Below the pieces are notes generated by a model, which did no database searches, had not been told where the DNA came from, and saw only the letters and a list, made by a program, of their open reading frames with translations. 64,000 nt of DNA from Acidimicrobiia bacterium. GTDB lineage: Bacteria; Actinomycetota; Acidimicrobiia; IMCC26256; JAOSJL01. The DNA lies in the NCBI GenBank assembly GCA_027494115.1, contig JAOSJL010000001.1:1389926-1453925 (forward strand). The letters run 5' to 3'. Positions 8,877-18,326 of the stretch are shown here, piece after piece. Position 1 is the first letter of the stretch, and each line of letters starts with the position of its first letter. Position numbers and translations under genes: made by a program.

Positions 8877-10019
8877 ATGGACTTCGAGCTCAGTGAGGAA
8901 CAGGTCGTTCTGCGGGAAGCCGTTCGCGACTTCCTCGCCCGACGATGGGACGCAGCTCACATGCGCCGGGCCCTCGACGATCCACCCGCGCTCATTCCCG
9001 CCGAGCTCTGGAAGGAGATGGGGTCGCTCGGTTGGATCGGGATAGCGACGGCCGAAGACGTGGGAGGAAGCGGCAGCGACGTCCTGACCGCCTCCGTGCT
9101 CGCCGAAGAGTCGGGCCGAGGGCTGCTTCCCGCGACGCTCTCGTCCGTCATCGCTGCGGCGACCGCCATCGACCGTGGCGGCGATGCCCTGCGAACATCC
9201 GTTCTCCCCGCGCTGTGCGCGGGCGACCACCGCGTCGTCTGTGCGATCGAGGAACCCGGAGGAACCTGGGGACCCGACGCGGTCACGCTGGAGGCAAGCG
9301 CGGGCGCCGACGGTTGGGTGCTCTCGGGAACGAAGATCCTCGTGCCCGACACCGAGGGAGCCGACCTTTGCCTGGTCGCAGCCCGAACACCCGCCGCGCT
9401 CGGATTCGTCACGGTTCCCACCGATGCGCCGGGTGTCACCGTCACCCCGATGCGGCGTCTCGACGCCCAGTCGATCGCCGAGGTCACGTTCGACGGTGTC
9501 GTCGTACCGGCGACCGCCCTGGTCGGCGGCCCGGAGCGTGCCGAGAAGACGCTTCGCGCGACCTACGACATCTGGACCGTGCTCGGCGCCGCCGACCTAC
9601 TCGGTGTCGCGGAGACCGCACTCGAGATGACCACCGCCTACGCCAAGGAGCGGACGCAGTTCGGCCGCCCGATCGGCTCCTTCCAGGCGGTGAGCCACCG
9701 TCTCGCCGACCTCCTCGTCGACGTCGAGATCAGCCGCAGTCTCCTGTACGCGGCGTGTCTCGCCCTCGACGAAGACCAGGCTGACGCCTCGGCGCTCGTA
9801 TCGGCGGCCAAGGCGTTCGCCAGCGACACAGCCGTTCGCGCCACCGAAGCAGCGGTGCACCTCCATGGCGGAATCGGATTCACCTGGGATCTCGACGTGC
9901 ACCTGTATCTACGCCGAGCGCGAGCCGGAGCCGCGTCGCTCGGAGATCCCGACTTCCACCGCGACAGAGTCGCCCGCGCTCTCGGGCGGGACCGTACGGA
10001 CCAGGACGAACGACGATGA
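8877..10019 (+). CDS. Acyl-CoA dehydrogenase (second of the pair)
   Basis: 380 residues from ATG 8877, one base after the previous stop. Features are FELSEEQVVLREAVRDFLA, SLGWIGIATAEDVGG, YAKERTQFGRPIGSFQAVSH and RATEAAVHLHGGIGFTWD. The middle domain is divergent: AIEEPGG replaces the usual S/T-EP-GSD, and VLSGTKILVPDTEGADLCLV lacks the normal 'W.TNG' contacts. Such half-divergent partners are known in heterotetrameric dehydrogenases, where only one subunit type completes the FAD site. Together with the gene before, this probably forms a hetero-oligomer. Its stop overlaps the start of the next gene. Confidence 0.9.
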   Translation: MDFELSEEQVVLREAVRDFLARRWDAAHMRRALDDPPALIPAELWKEMGSLGWIGIATAEDVGGSGSDVLTASVLAEESGRGLLPATLSSVIAAATAIDRGGDALRTSVLPALCAGDHRVVCAIEEPGGTWGPDAVTLEASAGADGWVLSGTKILVPDTEGADLCLVAARTPAALGFVTVPTDAPGVTVTPMRRLDAQSIAEVTFDGVVVPATALVGGPERAEKTLRATYDIWTVLGAADLLGVAETALEMTTAYAKERTQFGRPIGSFQAVSHRLADLLVDVEISRSLLYAACLALDEDQADASALVSAAKAFASDTAVRATEAAVHLHGGIGFTWDLDVHLYLRRARAGAASLGDPDFHRDRVARALGRDRTDQDERR

Positions 10020-12004
10020 CTGCGCCGAGCGCGAACTTCGAACGGCTCTTTGCTCCTCTCGACGTCGGTCCCATTCGTGTTCCGAACCGGATCTGCGAGA
10101 CGACGAACTCGATCGGCGCCGGCGCCATGCCCGGCATTTCCGACGACGCGTTCACGGAGCATCACGCGGCCAAGGCTCGGGGCGGCACGGGCTGGATCGG
10201 CGGCGAGACGATCGTGCTCAACTCGCCGGTGCCCGACGAGGCAGCCGACGAGTTCTTCCCCGGCGCGGGAGCGACGCGCTTCCCGCTCTACCTCATGCCC
10301 GACTTCGTCGAGAACACCACGACGTTCGTGTCCGCGGTACACGATGCGGGCTCGGTTGCGGTCTTCCAGCTCACACATCTGAACCACACGATGGCTGCCT
10401 CGTCGGTGCCGATCGTCGAGGCCTACGACTGGATCCCGCACGAGCTCGACGAGTCCCGGATCGAGTTCATCGTGAACACCTACGCGGACGCGGCCGCGCA
10501 GCTCGTCGCGGCCGATGCCGACGGGATCGAGATCCACTGCGCACACGAGACGCTGCCCCAGACGTTCCTCTCACCCGCGCTCAACAGGCGCACCGACCGC
10601 TGGGGCGGCGACGCTCGGAGCCGCACCCGGTTCGTCACCGAGATCCTCACGCGCGTGCGTGAGCGGATCGGGAACTCAGCCGCGCTCGGGATTCGCATCT
10701 GCGCTCGAGAAGAGCGTGAGGGCGGGTACGGCCTCCTCGAGATGAGGGAGATGCTGACCTGCATCGCAGAGAGCGAGACGATCGACTTCGTCAACGCCGA
10801 CGTGGGTCACTCGTGGGGCGCACCCTACGTGCAGCCCTCGTACTACGAGCACGCCGAGCACCGGGAGGTCGGGCGCGCGATTCGTACCGACGTCGCCCCG
10901 GTGCCCGTCCTTTTCTCCGGGCGGGTCAACGACCCGGTCGTAGCGGAGGATCTGCTCGCCGCGGGCGTCTGCGACCTCGTCGGGATGACGCGGGCCGGGA
11001 TCGCCGACCCCGAGTTCGCCAACAAGGCCCGCGAAGGGCGCCTCGCCGAGATTCGCCGCTGCATTGCCTGCAACCGCTGCATCGCGGAGTCGATCGACAA
11101 CACGACTCCGTCGATGTTCCACAAGCCCGTGTGCTCCATCAACCCGGTCATCGGCCGGGAGATCGAGTGGAAGATGCTCTATCGGCCCGCGACGGAACCG
11201 AGGCGGGTCGTCGTGGTCGGTGGAGGAGCGGCCGGGCTCGAAGTCGCCCGAGTGGCCGCGGAGCGCGGGCACGAGGTCGTGGTGCTGGAGCGCAAAGCAG
11301 AGCTCGGTGGGCAGGTCCGTCTCGCGTCCCGCGCCCCGGGACGCGACGCCTTCGAAGACTTCATCTACTACGAGGAGAACCAGATGAAGCTCCTCGACGT
11401 CGACGTACGAGTCGGTGTCGAGGTGTCACTCGCCGACATCCTCGCTCTCGAACCCGATGTGGTCGCGTGTGCGACCGGATCCGTTCCGCGTCTTCCCGAC
11501 ACGCCGGGCATCGACGCTCCGCACGTCGTCCAGGGCTGGGACGTTCTCGACGGGCGCGCCGACGTAGGCGAACGGGTCGCCGTGGTGTCCCAGGAGGATC
11601 ACTTCGAGACTCCGAACATTGCCGACTTCCTCGCCACCAACGGCAAGCACGTCGAGATCTTCCACAAGTGGACCGCACTCGGCAACCAGATCGACCGCTA
11701 CTCGATCGGGCCGGTCATGCGTCGTCTCGCCGGACAAGGAATCCCGATCCACACGGGGATGCGCCTCGCCGAGATCGACGGCTCGGCGCTGGCGTTCACG
11801 TCGGCCTTCACCGGCGAGTCATGCAGCGTCAACGGGTTCGATACGGTCGTGCTCGTCTACGGTTCCGTGCCCGACGACCTGCTCTACCGGCAACTTCGGG
11901 ACGTCGGCTCGGTCGACCGTCTCTTCCTCGTCGGGTCGGCCTGGGTGCCGCGCCGGCTCGCCGAGGCCACGCAACACGGTGCTCGGGTGGGACTGGAGGT
12001 CTGA
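10016..12004 (+). CDS. NADH:flavin oxidoreductase / 2,4-dienoyl-CoA reductase-like multidomain enzyme
   Basis: 662 residues with three modules. The N-terminal old-yellow-enzyme TIM barrel (about 1-340) shows DGIEIHCAHETLPQTFLSPA and NRRTDRWGGDARSRTRF. A 4Fe-4S cluster segment follows, CIACNRC plus a distal Cys in PVCSINP. The C-terminal FAD/NAD(P) module begins VVVVGGGAAGLEVARVAAER and ends GSAWVPRRLAEATQHG. This architecture is that of FadH-type dienoyl-CoA reductase and trimethylamine dehydrogenase. Electrons flow from NAD(P)H through FAD and the iron-sulfur cluster to FMN. In the operon it would reduce a conjugated enoyl/dienoyl intermediate made by the acyl-CoA dehydrogenases. Confidence 0.9.
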   Translation: MTAPSANFERLFAPLDVGPIRVPNRICETTNSIGAGAMPGISDDAFTEHHAAKARGGTGWIGGETIVLNSPVPDEAADEFFPGAGATRFPLYLMPDFVENTTTFVSAVHDAGSVAVFQLTHLNHTMAASSVPIVEAYDWIPHELDESRIEFIVNTYADAAAQLVAADADGIEIHCAHETLPQTFLSPALNRRTDRWGGDARSRTRFVTEILTRVRERIGNSAALGIRICAREEREGGYGLLEMREMLTCIAESETIDFVNADVGHSWGAPYVQPSYYEHAEHREVGRAIRTDVAPVPVLFSGRVNDPVVAEDLLAAGVCDLVGMTRAGIADPEFANKAREGRLAEIRRCIACNRCIAESIDNTTPSMFHKPVCSINPVIGREIEWKMLYRPATEPRRVVVVGGGAAGLEVARVAAERGHEVVVLERKAELGGQVRLASRAPGRDAFEDFIYYEENQMKLLDVDVRVGVEVSLADILALEPDVVACATGSVPRLPDTPGIDAPHVVQGWDVLDGRADVGERVAVVSQEDHFETPNIADFLATNGKHVEIFHKWTALGNQIDRYSIGPVMRRLAGQGIPIHTGMRLAEIDGSALAFTSAFTGESCSVNGFDTVVLVYGSVPDDLLYRQLRDVGSVDRLFLVGSAWVPRRLAEATQHGARVGLEV

Positions 12005-12009
12005 GTGAC

Positions 12010-12948
12010 ATGGAACTGACCGATTATCCGACGATCGACGTCATGAACCACCTGCTCGAGGTGCGCAGCTCGCTGGCCGGGAACCCGTTCGAGTTCCGTG
12101 AGTTCCAGATCATGTTGGACACGACCTTCAAGGCGTTGTCCAAGCCGCCTCCACCCGCCGGTGAGGAGGAATCGCCCAAGAAGAAGCGCGCGGGTGGGGC
12201 AGGCATGCTCGCCGGCCACGCGACCACCGAGGAGTGCCTCGCCGACATGGACGAGCTCGGCTACACGCACATCTCGGTCTGTGCCACGAAGATGTGGTCG
12301 TACTACTACCACCGCGACTTCATCATGAACTACCCGATCGAACCGGTTGGTGAAGCCGTCGCCGAGTCGGGTGGACGCATCATCGGCACCGCGAGCTACG
12401 ACCCGTTCCGCGTCACCGAGAGCTGTGCCGAGGTCGAGCACTCGGTGAAAGAGCTCGGCTTTCGCTATGTCTGGTTCCATCCGCTGTCGTACGGCCTCGC
12501 TCCCAACGACCGCCGCTTCTATCCGCTCTATGCCAAGTGCGTCGAGCTCGACATCCCGGTCGGATTCCAGGTCGGCCAGTCGGCCGAGGTACTGCCCTCA
12601 GACTGCGGCCGACCGATGCTCGCCGACGACGTCGCCATCGAGTTCCCCGACCTGCGCATCAACCTCTCGCACACGGGTTGGCCGTGGGTCGACGAATGGT
12701 GCTCGATGCTCTGGCGCCACCCGAACGTCTTCGGCGACATATCGGCCTACTACCCACACAGCCTCGACGATCGACTGGTGCGCTTCATGGACTCGTCGCG
12801 GGGCCGCCACAAGGTGCTGTTCGGCACCAATGGGCTCGGTCTCGAGCGCTGTAAAGCCGAGTTCCTGGAACTGGAGATCGCCGAGGAGACCAAACGGGCC
12901 GTCCTCCACGACAACGCGGTCCGGTTCTTCGCGTTGAACGACAACTGA
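12010..12948 (+). CDS. Amidohydrolase-2 family protein with degenerate metal site
   Basis: 312 residues from ATG 12010. The fold is recognisable from GFRYVWFHPLSYGLAPNDRRFYPLY, LDIPVGFQVGQ, PDLRINLSHTGWPWVDE and the terminal segment RAVLHDNAVRFFAL, all typical of ACMSD-like amidohydrolases. The first-strand HxH metal motif is replaced (TIDVMNHLLEV) and the late catalytic Asp (usually GSD) appears as Asn in LFGTNGLG. The central His in LSHTGWP remains. An unusual lysine-rich insertion (EEESPKKKRAGG) sits near residue 60. In the operon it could be a hydrolase or decarboxylase with an altered metal site, or a non-catalytic partner. Confidence 0.8.
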   Translation: MELTDYPTIDVMNHLLEVRSSLAGNPFEFREFQIMLDTTFKALSKPPPPAGEEESPKKKRAGGAGMLAGHATTEECLADMDELGYTHISVCATKMWSYYYHRDFIMNYPIEPVGEAVAESGGRIIGTASYDPFRVTESCAEVEHSVKELGFRYVWFHPLSYGLAPNDRRFYPLYAKCVELDIPVGFQVGQSAEVLPSDCGRPMLADDVAIEFPDLRINLSHTGWPWVDEWCSMLWRHPNVFGDISAYYPHSLDDRLVRFMDSSRGRHKVLFGTNGLGLERCKAEFLELEIAEETKRAVLHDNAVRFFALNDN

Positions 12949-12975
12949 TCGAGATCGTCAAGGAAAGGCAGGCTG

Positions 12976-14235
12976 ATGCCGCTTCATGAAGGAGAGATCT
13001 GGGGAGAGATCACCCAGGCCAGCCTCGAGCGCCTCCTCGAGCGCAAGGGCGTCTCGCGCGAGGAGCGCGGCACGATGTTCCGTCTCAACCTGAGTGAAGA
13101 GGAGAAGGCGAAGGTCGAGGAGTGGCGACCGCAATTCGCCAACTTCGCCGTGACCAAGGAGACGAACGGCCGAATCGCCCGTGGGATCGCCGACCTCAAC
13201 CCGCTCTACATCGACGAGACCTACGCGAGGAAGTCGATCTGGGGCGCCATGCTGGCTCCGCCGGCCACGCTCTGCTGGACCGAAACCGTCAACGGCGCCA
13301 CCGACGGCTTCCCCGGCTGCCACACGATCTGGCGGGGTGTCGAGTACGAGTGGGAGCGGCCGCTCTTTGCCGGGGAAAAGATCGGATCGCGTACCTATCT
13401 CACCGACGCCGAGATCACCGAGAGCGACTTCGCGGGCGGTGACGCCGCCATCCAGCGCTACGAGACCGAGGCGTACACGATGGAGGGCAGCTTCATCGGT
13501 TCCTACCGCACCTCCTGGCATCGCTTCTCCCGCAAGAAGGCGAAGTCGTCGGGGAAGTATTCCGACGTCAAACGCCACGAATGGACCGACGACGAGCTCG
13601 AGGCGGTGTGGGCCGAATACAAGACGCAGAACCTCGCCAACCGGCGCGGCGACGAACCGCTCTACCACGAGGACGTCGAGGTCGGGTTCGAGGTGCCGCA
13701 CATCATCAAGGGACCGATCACGCTCACGAGCAAGATCGCGTTCGAGATGGCGTTCGGGGCCGGCGGCTGGTTCGTGGGCCACGAGCTGGCGATGCAGCTC
13801 TGGGAGAACGCTCCCCGGCTCCCCATCAAGAACGAGGAGAACGTTCCCGAACCACCGGTGGCGATCCACTGGACCAACGAACGCTGTCAGAAGTATCTCG
13901 GGATGCCCGGCGCGTACGAGGCCGGATTCGAGCGCCTGAACTGGTTCACCCAGCTGTTGATGTCGTGGTTCGGTGACCACGGGATGCTCCGCAACATGCG
14001 TCTCGCGTTCAAGGGGTTCCACTGGCAAGGGGATGCGGTACGTCTGTTCGCGACCGTGGCCGGAAAACGGGTCGAGGGCGACCGGCACCTCGTGGACCTC
14101 GACATCTGGACGATGTCGCACCCGCGTGGCGATCGAACGTCGGAGGGCACCGCGGTCGTCGAGCTTCCCTCGCGGGAAGCCGCCAATGAGGTCTGGACGG
14201 GTTCCGACGCCGTCGACGCCGGAGAGGACACGTGA
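12976..14235 (+). CDS. MaoC-like double-hotdog dehydratase/hydratase
   Basis: 419 residues behind GGAAAGG. The first hotdog holds TNGRIARGIADLNPLYIDETYA, matching the R-hydratase pattern of a conserved Asp-x4-His-like active loop, here with Asn-Pro-Leu-Tyr as in FAS1-type N-terminal dehydratase domains, then APPATLCWTE and GVEYEWERPLFAGEKI. The second half repeats the fold with HEDVEVGFEVPHIIKGPIT and AFGAGGWFVGHELAM. Two-domain hotdogs of this size in actinobacteria hydrate enoyl-CoA thioesters of bulky substrates. Placed after the dehydrogenases and reductase, it fits the hydration step. The 3' end overlaps the CoA transferase start. Confidence 0.85.
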   Translation: MPLHEGEIWGEITQASLERLLERKGVSREERGTMFRLNLSEEEKAKVEEWRPQFANFAVTKETNGRIARGIADLNPLYIDETYARKSIWGAMLAPPATLCWTETVNGATDGFPGCHTIWRGVEYEWERPLFAGEKIGSRTYLTDAEITESDFAGGDAAIQRYETEAYTMEGSFIGSYRTSWHRFSRKKAKSSGKYSDVKRHEWTDDELEAVWAEYKTQNLANRRGDEPLYHEDVEVGFEVPHIIKGPITLTSKIAFEMAFGAGGWFVGHELAMQLWENAPRLPIKNEENVPEPPVAIHWTNERCQKYLGMPGAYEAGFERLNWFTQLLMSWFGDHGMLRNMRLAFKGFHWQGDAVRLFATVAGKRVEGDRHLVDLDIWTMSHPRGDRTSEGTAVVELPSREAANEVWTGSDAVDAGEDT

Positions 14236-16598
14236 TGGCGAGCGCACTCGACGGGCTTCGGGTCGTGGAGCTCGGCAGCCAGGTTTCGGCCCCGTTCTGC
14301 GCACGCCTGTTCGCCGACCTCGGCGCCGACGTCCTCAAGGTGGAGCCGCCGACCGGTGATTCGTCGCGTCGCGTCGGTCCGTTCCCAGGTGACACGGCCG
14401 ATCCCGAGGAGAGTGGCCTCTTCCACTTCGTGAACGCGGGCAAGCGGGGTGCGACGTGTGATCTCGACACCGACGCCGGGCTCGACTGGTTCCACCGCCT
14501 GCTCGCGGGTTCTGACGTGCTCGTCGAGAACCTCGAACCCGGCGATCGCGACCGCTTCGGTCTCGACTTCACTGCCCTCGAGACCCGCCACCCACACCTG
14601 ATCGCCGTGTCTCTCTCGCCCTACGGCCGGAGTGGCGAATGGGCCGACAGGCCCGGCACAGACCTCACCGCCCAGGCCGCGAGCTCACTGGTTCTCGGGT
14701 TGGGCTCGGAGGATCAACGCCCACTGCGCATTCCCTGGGAGCAGGCCGACTATCAGGCCGCCTTCCACGGTGCTGCCGCCGCGCTGTGCGCGGTGCGCGA
14801 GCGCCGCAGTTCGGGGCGCGGGCAGGGGATCGACGTCGCCGCGGCCCAGGTCATGGGTTACCTCGTCGGGGGCATGCACAACGTCACCGCCAAGAACGAC
14901 AACAAGTGGGCCCGGCACGGGACCCTGCTCGGCGGCGCGCCCTATCCCTCGGGGTTCTTCACGTGCGCCGACGGGTTCGTGTGCATCGCATCGACGACAC
15001 CCAAGCAGTGGGAGGCCTTCCTCGACCTCATGGACAACCCGAAGTGGGCCAAGGACGAGGCGCGGAACTCGATCTACCTGGGCCTCGTGGACTCCGAGCC
15101 GGCCCACCACCACTTCCAGGAGTGGTTGATGTGCTACTCGCGGGCCGAACTGCTCGAGATGGCGGCCGCCGAGAGCATCGTCATGGGCGTCGCGCAGACC
15201 GTCGAAGAGGTGCTGGCGAGCGAACAGTTCGCGTTCCGGGAGCTCTGGGCCTCCATCACCGTCGGTGATTCGGACGTCCGCATTCCCAAGCCGGGCTACA
15301 AACTCTCCGAGTCACCGACAGCGATCGACGGGCGTGGCCCTGCGCTCGCCGCCGATCCGATGACCGGTGACGTGCCGGAGCCGGTCGCCCTGACCGCGGG
15401 GGAGCGCCCGGTGGGGGCGCTCGAGGGCATCCGCGTGCTCGATTTCGGCTGGAACTGGGCGGGGCCGATGGCCGGACAATTGCTCGCAGACATGGGCGCA
15501 GAGGTGATCCGTGTCGAGACCTCGAAGCGTCAGGACTTGATGCGATTCCTCGACTACACGTCGCACTTCTTCTGTCACAACAACCGCTCGAAGATGTCGA
15601 CGACGATCAACGTCGCCGTTCCCGAAGGTGCCCGCCTCGCCCGTGAGCTGGCGAAGACCGCCGACATCGTCATGGACAACTTCGCGGCCGGCAAGATGGC
15701 CAAGAACGGGCTCGGTTACGACGAGTTGCGGGAGGCGAATCCGGAGCTGATCGTGGTCTCGATGAGCATGGCCGGCCAGGAGGGGCCCTTGAGCGGTATG
15801 CGAGGGTTTGCGTCGATCGCGACCGGTTACTCGGGTCTCGAGCTCATGGTCGGCTATCCCGAAGCGGGAGTCAGCACCGGCCTGCTCCCGTTCGGCCTCG
15901 GTGACACCTCGATGTCGGTCCAGGCTGCGATCGGCGCACTCGCGGCGCTCGAGCACCGCGAGCGCACGGGTGAGGGTCAGTTCGTCGACGTCAGCCAGAT
16001 CGACTGCGCGGCCGCGACGATGGGCCAACCTCTGCTCGAGTTCCAGCTCACCGGTCGCGTGGCCGGCGCGCAGGGAAACTCGCATGCCTGGTACTGCCCG
16101 CACGGGCTCTACGCCACCGCCGGCGAAGACCGCTGGCTCGCGCTCGCCGTACGTGACGACCACGAGTGGGAACGGCTGGTCGAGGTCATCGGTCGAAGCG
16201 AGTGGGCCACCGACGAGGCGCTGGCGACTCCGGAGGGTCGCCGGGAGCGCTCGGCCGAGATCGACGAGGCGATCTCGGGATGGGCGGCAACGCTCGAGCG
16301 CGATGAGGCGGTCGACCGGCTTCTCATGGCGGGCGTGCCCGCGGCGCCCGCGCTCGAGCTCGAGGAACGCAACGAGCACGCTCACTGGAAGGGCCGCGGC
16401 TTCACCCTGTGGCACGACTTCGAGGGCTTCGACCCTTGCACGATCTACGCCACGCCGTGGTTGCTCACCGGGACACCGCCCGAGCTCACTCGTCCGACAC
16501 CTCGGCTCGGCGAGCACAACGACTACGTCTGCGGCGAGCTGTTGGGTCTCGATCCCGACGAGATCGTGAGACTTCAAGGCGAGGGTGTTCTTGTCTGA
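14235..16598 (+). CDS. Fused two-domain CaiB/BaiF (class III) CoA transferase
   Basis: 787 residues. GTG 14232 and ATG 14235 are both possible; ATG has better spacing from GGAGAGGA. The protein is two CaiB-type domains in tandem. Domain 1 begins LDGLRVVELGSQVSAPFCAR and domain 2 begins near residue 397 with LEGIRVLDFGWNWAGPMAGQ. Each half keeps a candidate nucleophilic Asp, ADYQAAFHGAAAAL near residue 172 and GLGDTSMSVQAAIGALAAL near residue 557, so both may be active. Usual family members are about 400 residues and dimerise as interlocked rings; the fusion would enforce a pseudo-heterodimer. Role: moving CoA from a product thioester to an incoming acid. Confidence 0.9.
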   Translation: MASALDGLRVVELGSQVSAPFCARLFADLGADVLKVEPPTGDSSRRVGPFPGDTADPEESGLFHFVNAGKRGATCDLDTDAGLDWFHRLLAGSDVLVENLEPGDRDRFGLDFTALETRHPHLIAVSLSPYGRSGEWADRPGTDLTAQAASSLVLGLGSEDQRPLRIPWEQADYQAAFHGAAAALCAVRERRSSGRGQGIDVAAAQVMGYLVGGMHNVTAKNDNKWARHGTLLGGAPYPSGFFTCADGFVCIASTTPKQWEAFLDLMDNPKWAKDEARNSIYLGLVDSEPAHHHFQEWLMCYSRAELLEMAAAESIVMGVAQTVEEVLASEQFAFRELWASITVGDSDVRIPKPGYKLSESPTAIDGRGPALAADPMTGDVPEPVALTAGERPVGALEGIRVLDFGWNWAGPMAGQLLADMGAEVIRVETSKRQDLMRFLDYTSHFFCHNNRSKMSTTINVAVPEGARLARELAKTADIVMDNFAAGKMAKNGLGYDELREANPELIVVSMSMAGQEGPLSGMRGFASIATGYSGLELMVGYPEAGVSTGLLPFGLGDTSMSVQAAIGALAALEHRERTGEGQFVDVSQIDCAAATMGQPLLEFQLTGRVAGAQGNSHAWYCPHGLYATAGEDRWLALAVRDDHEWERLVEVIGRSEWATDEALATPEGRRERSAEIDEAISGWAATLERDEAVDRLLMAGVPAAPALELEERNEHAHWKGRGFTLWHDFEGFDPCTIYATPWLLTGTPPELTRPTPRLGEHNDYVCGELLGLDPDEIVRLQGEGVLV

Positions 16599-18261
16599 GC
16601 CCACGGTCGAGCGCGACATCCCGGACGATCAGCCGACCTCGCTGTCCGACCTCCTGCATCGCAGCGTCGAGGCGTACGGCGAACGCCGCGCGCTCATCAC
16701 GCTCGACGCGCAGTACAGCTACCGCGACCTCGCCGAGCTCGCCAACCGCTACGCGCGGGCGCTCGTGGCCGGCGGTGCAGGAAAGGGGAGCCGCGTCGCG
16801 CTGCTCATGGAGAACGATCCGCACTGGGTGGCATTCGCATTCGGGGCGACGAGCATCGGCGCGCTCCTCGTGCCGATCAGTACCTTCGTCCACCGCGACG
16901 ACCTCGCGTACCAGCTCGCTCACGAAGATGTCGAGCATCTCTTCATGTCGGCGGGGTTTCTCGACAACGACTACTCGAGCATGCTCGCGGAGATCGTCCC
17001 CGAGATCGCGCAGCCCCAGCTCGGGCGGTTGTTTTGCCGGGAGCTGCCCGCGCTGCACAGCGTCGTCGTCCGCGGTGCAGACGAGCTTCCCGCGGGGTGT
17101 CGAGATTGGGATGACTTCCTCGCGTCGGGTGACGACGTGTCCGAATCGAAGGTGCGCGCCCTCCAGGCCGCGACCGGTCCCGAGGATGAGTGCTACCTGC
17201 TCGCGACGTCGGGGACGACCGCCCGGCCGAAGGGTGTGTTGCACACCCACGGCGCCATCGCCGGCAACGGTTCTCTGATCGGCGACTACCAGGGCCTATG
17301 CCCTGAGGACGTGGTCTGGTTCTACTTCCCGCTCTTCTTCTCCGCCGGTTGCATCAACGTCATGGTGGGCACGCTCTCCCACGGCGCCGCCCTGATCCTG
17401 CAACCCAGCTTCGATGCGGGCCTCGCGCTCGAGCTGATCGAGCGCGAACGGGCCACGACCTGGCATCTGTGGCTACACCAGCTGAACCAGCTGCTGGAAC
17501 ATCCCGACTGGAACACCCGCGATCACAGCGGTCTTCACAAGGGCACCGGCCCCTATGACGTGCTGTGCGAGACGCCCCCGCCCGACGGTCTCGGCGGCGT
17601 CAACATGTACGGGATGACCGAGACCGCCACCGCGTTCTCCTGCACCCGGGCCGACGAACCGCTCGACATCCGTATGAACACCCAGGGCCATCTCCTGCCC
17701 GGCAACGAGATCGAGGTCCGAGACCCCGAAACGGGCGCGCGGCTACCTGTCGGTGAGACGGGTGAGTTCCACGTCAAGGGCCCGAGCGTCATGCGCGGCT
17801 ATGACAAGGTCGACCCGACGACGGTCTTCGATGCCGAAGGCTTCTTCGCCACGGGCGATCTCGGGCGCGTCGACGCCGACGGCCGTGTGCACTTCGAACA
17901 GCGACGCAAGGACGTGATCAAGACCGGCGGCATCAACGTCAGCCCGGCTGAGGTCGAGGCGAGCCTCGTGCGAATCCCCGGTGTCGACGCCGCCTACGTG
18001 TTCGGCCTCGCCGACGACGACAAAGGCGAGCTCGTCGGTGCAACACTCGTTCCCGAGCCCGGCGCCTCGCTCGACGAAACCACGGTGACCGAGTTCTGCC
18101 GAGCAGAGCTGCCCGGGTACAAACGTCCGAAGGCGGTCCTCGTCCTGACCCCCGACGCGGTCCCGATGACCGGTAGCGGCAAGGTCACGAAGCACGTCCT
18201 GCGCGATCGGTTGCTCCGGGCCCTCGACCGGGGAGCCGGCCCCTTCGTCGACGAACGCTGA
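16585..18261 (+). CDS. AMP-dependent acyl-CoA ligase (second)
   Basis: 558 residues. The GTG start at 16585 overlaps the end of the CoA transferase by 14 bp with AAGGCGAGG just upstream; TTG 16591 is an alternative. ANL motifs: LLATSGTTARPKGVLHTH, NMYGMTETATAF, GFFATGDLGRVDADGRVHF, RRKDVIKTGGINVSPAE and the C-terminal GSGKVTKHVL lysine. It is only distantly similar to the ligase at 1850, so the operon carries two ligases with probably different acid substrates, for example an intact acid and a ring- or chain-cleaved product. Confidence 0.92.
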   Translation: MFLSEPTVERDIPDDQPTSLSDLLHRSVEAYGERRALITLDAQYSYRDLAELANRYARALVAGGAGKGSRVALLMENDPHWVAFAFGATSIGALLVPISTFVHRDDLAYQLAHEDVEHLFMSAGFLDNDYSSMLAEIVPEIAQPQLGRLFCRELPALHSVVVRGADELPAGCRDWDDFLASGDDVSESKVRALQAATGPEDECYLLATSGTTARPKGVLHTHGAIAGNGSLIGDYQGLCPEDVVWFYFPLFFSAGCINVMVGTLSHGAALILQPSFDAGLALELIERERATTWHLWLHQLNQLLEHPDWNTRDHSGLHKGTGPYDVLCETPPPDGLGGVNMYGMTETATAFSCTRADEPLDIRMNTQGHLLPGNEIEVRDPETGARLPVGETGEFHVKGPSVMRGYDKVDPTTVFDAEGFFATGDLGRVDADGRVHFEQRRKDVIKTGGINVSPAEVEASLVRIPGVDAAYVFGLADDDKGELVGATLVPEPGASLDETTVTEFCRAELPGYKRPKAVLVLTPDAVPMTGSGKVTKHVLRDRLLRALDRGAGPFVDER

Positions 18262-18282
18262 CATCGACGTGACATGGCATTC

Positions 18283-18306
18283 GAAGTGACAGGCGAAGTG
18301 ACAGGC
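18283..18306. repeat. Two tandem copies of a 12-bp unit
   Basis: GAAGTGACAGGC occurs twice back to back in the short leader of the SDR gene, and a related GACGTGACATGGC precedes it at about 18266. Function unknown. It may be a chance slippage product or a direct-repeat binding site ahead of the last gene of the operon. Confidence 0.5.
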
Positions 18307-18326
18307 TCCGAACAGAAGGAGAGCGC

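Noticed and set aside
15312..16619. 435-codon minus-strand frame opposite the CoA transferase
   Set aside because: Lies wholly antisense to the well-supported fused transferase and shows no recognisable motif.
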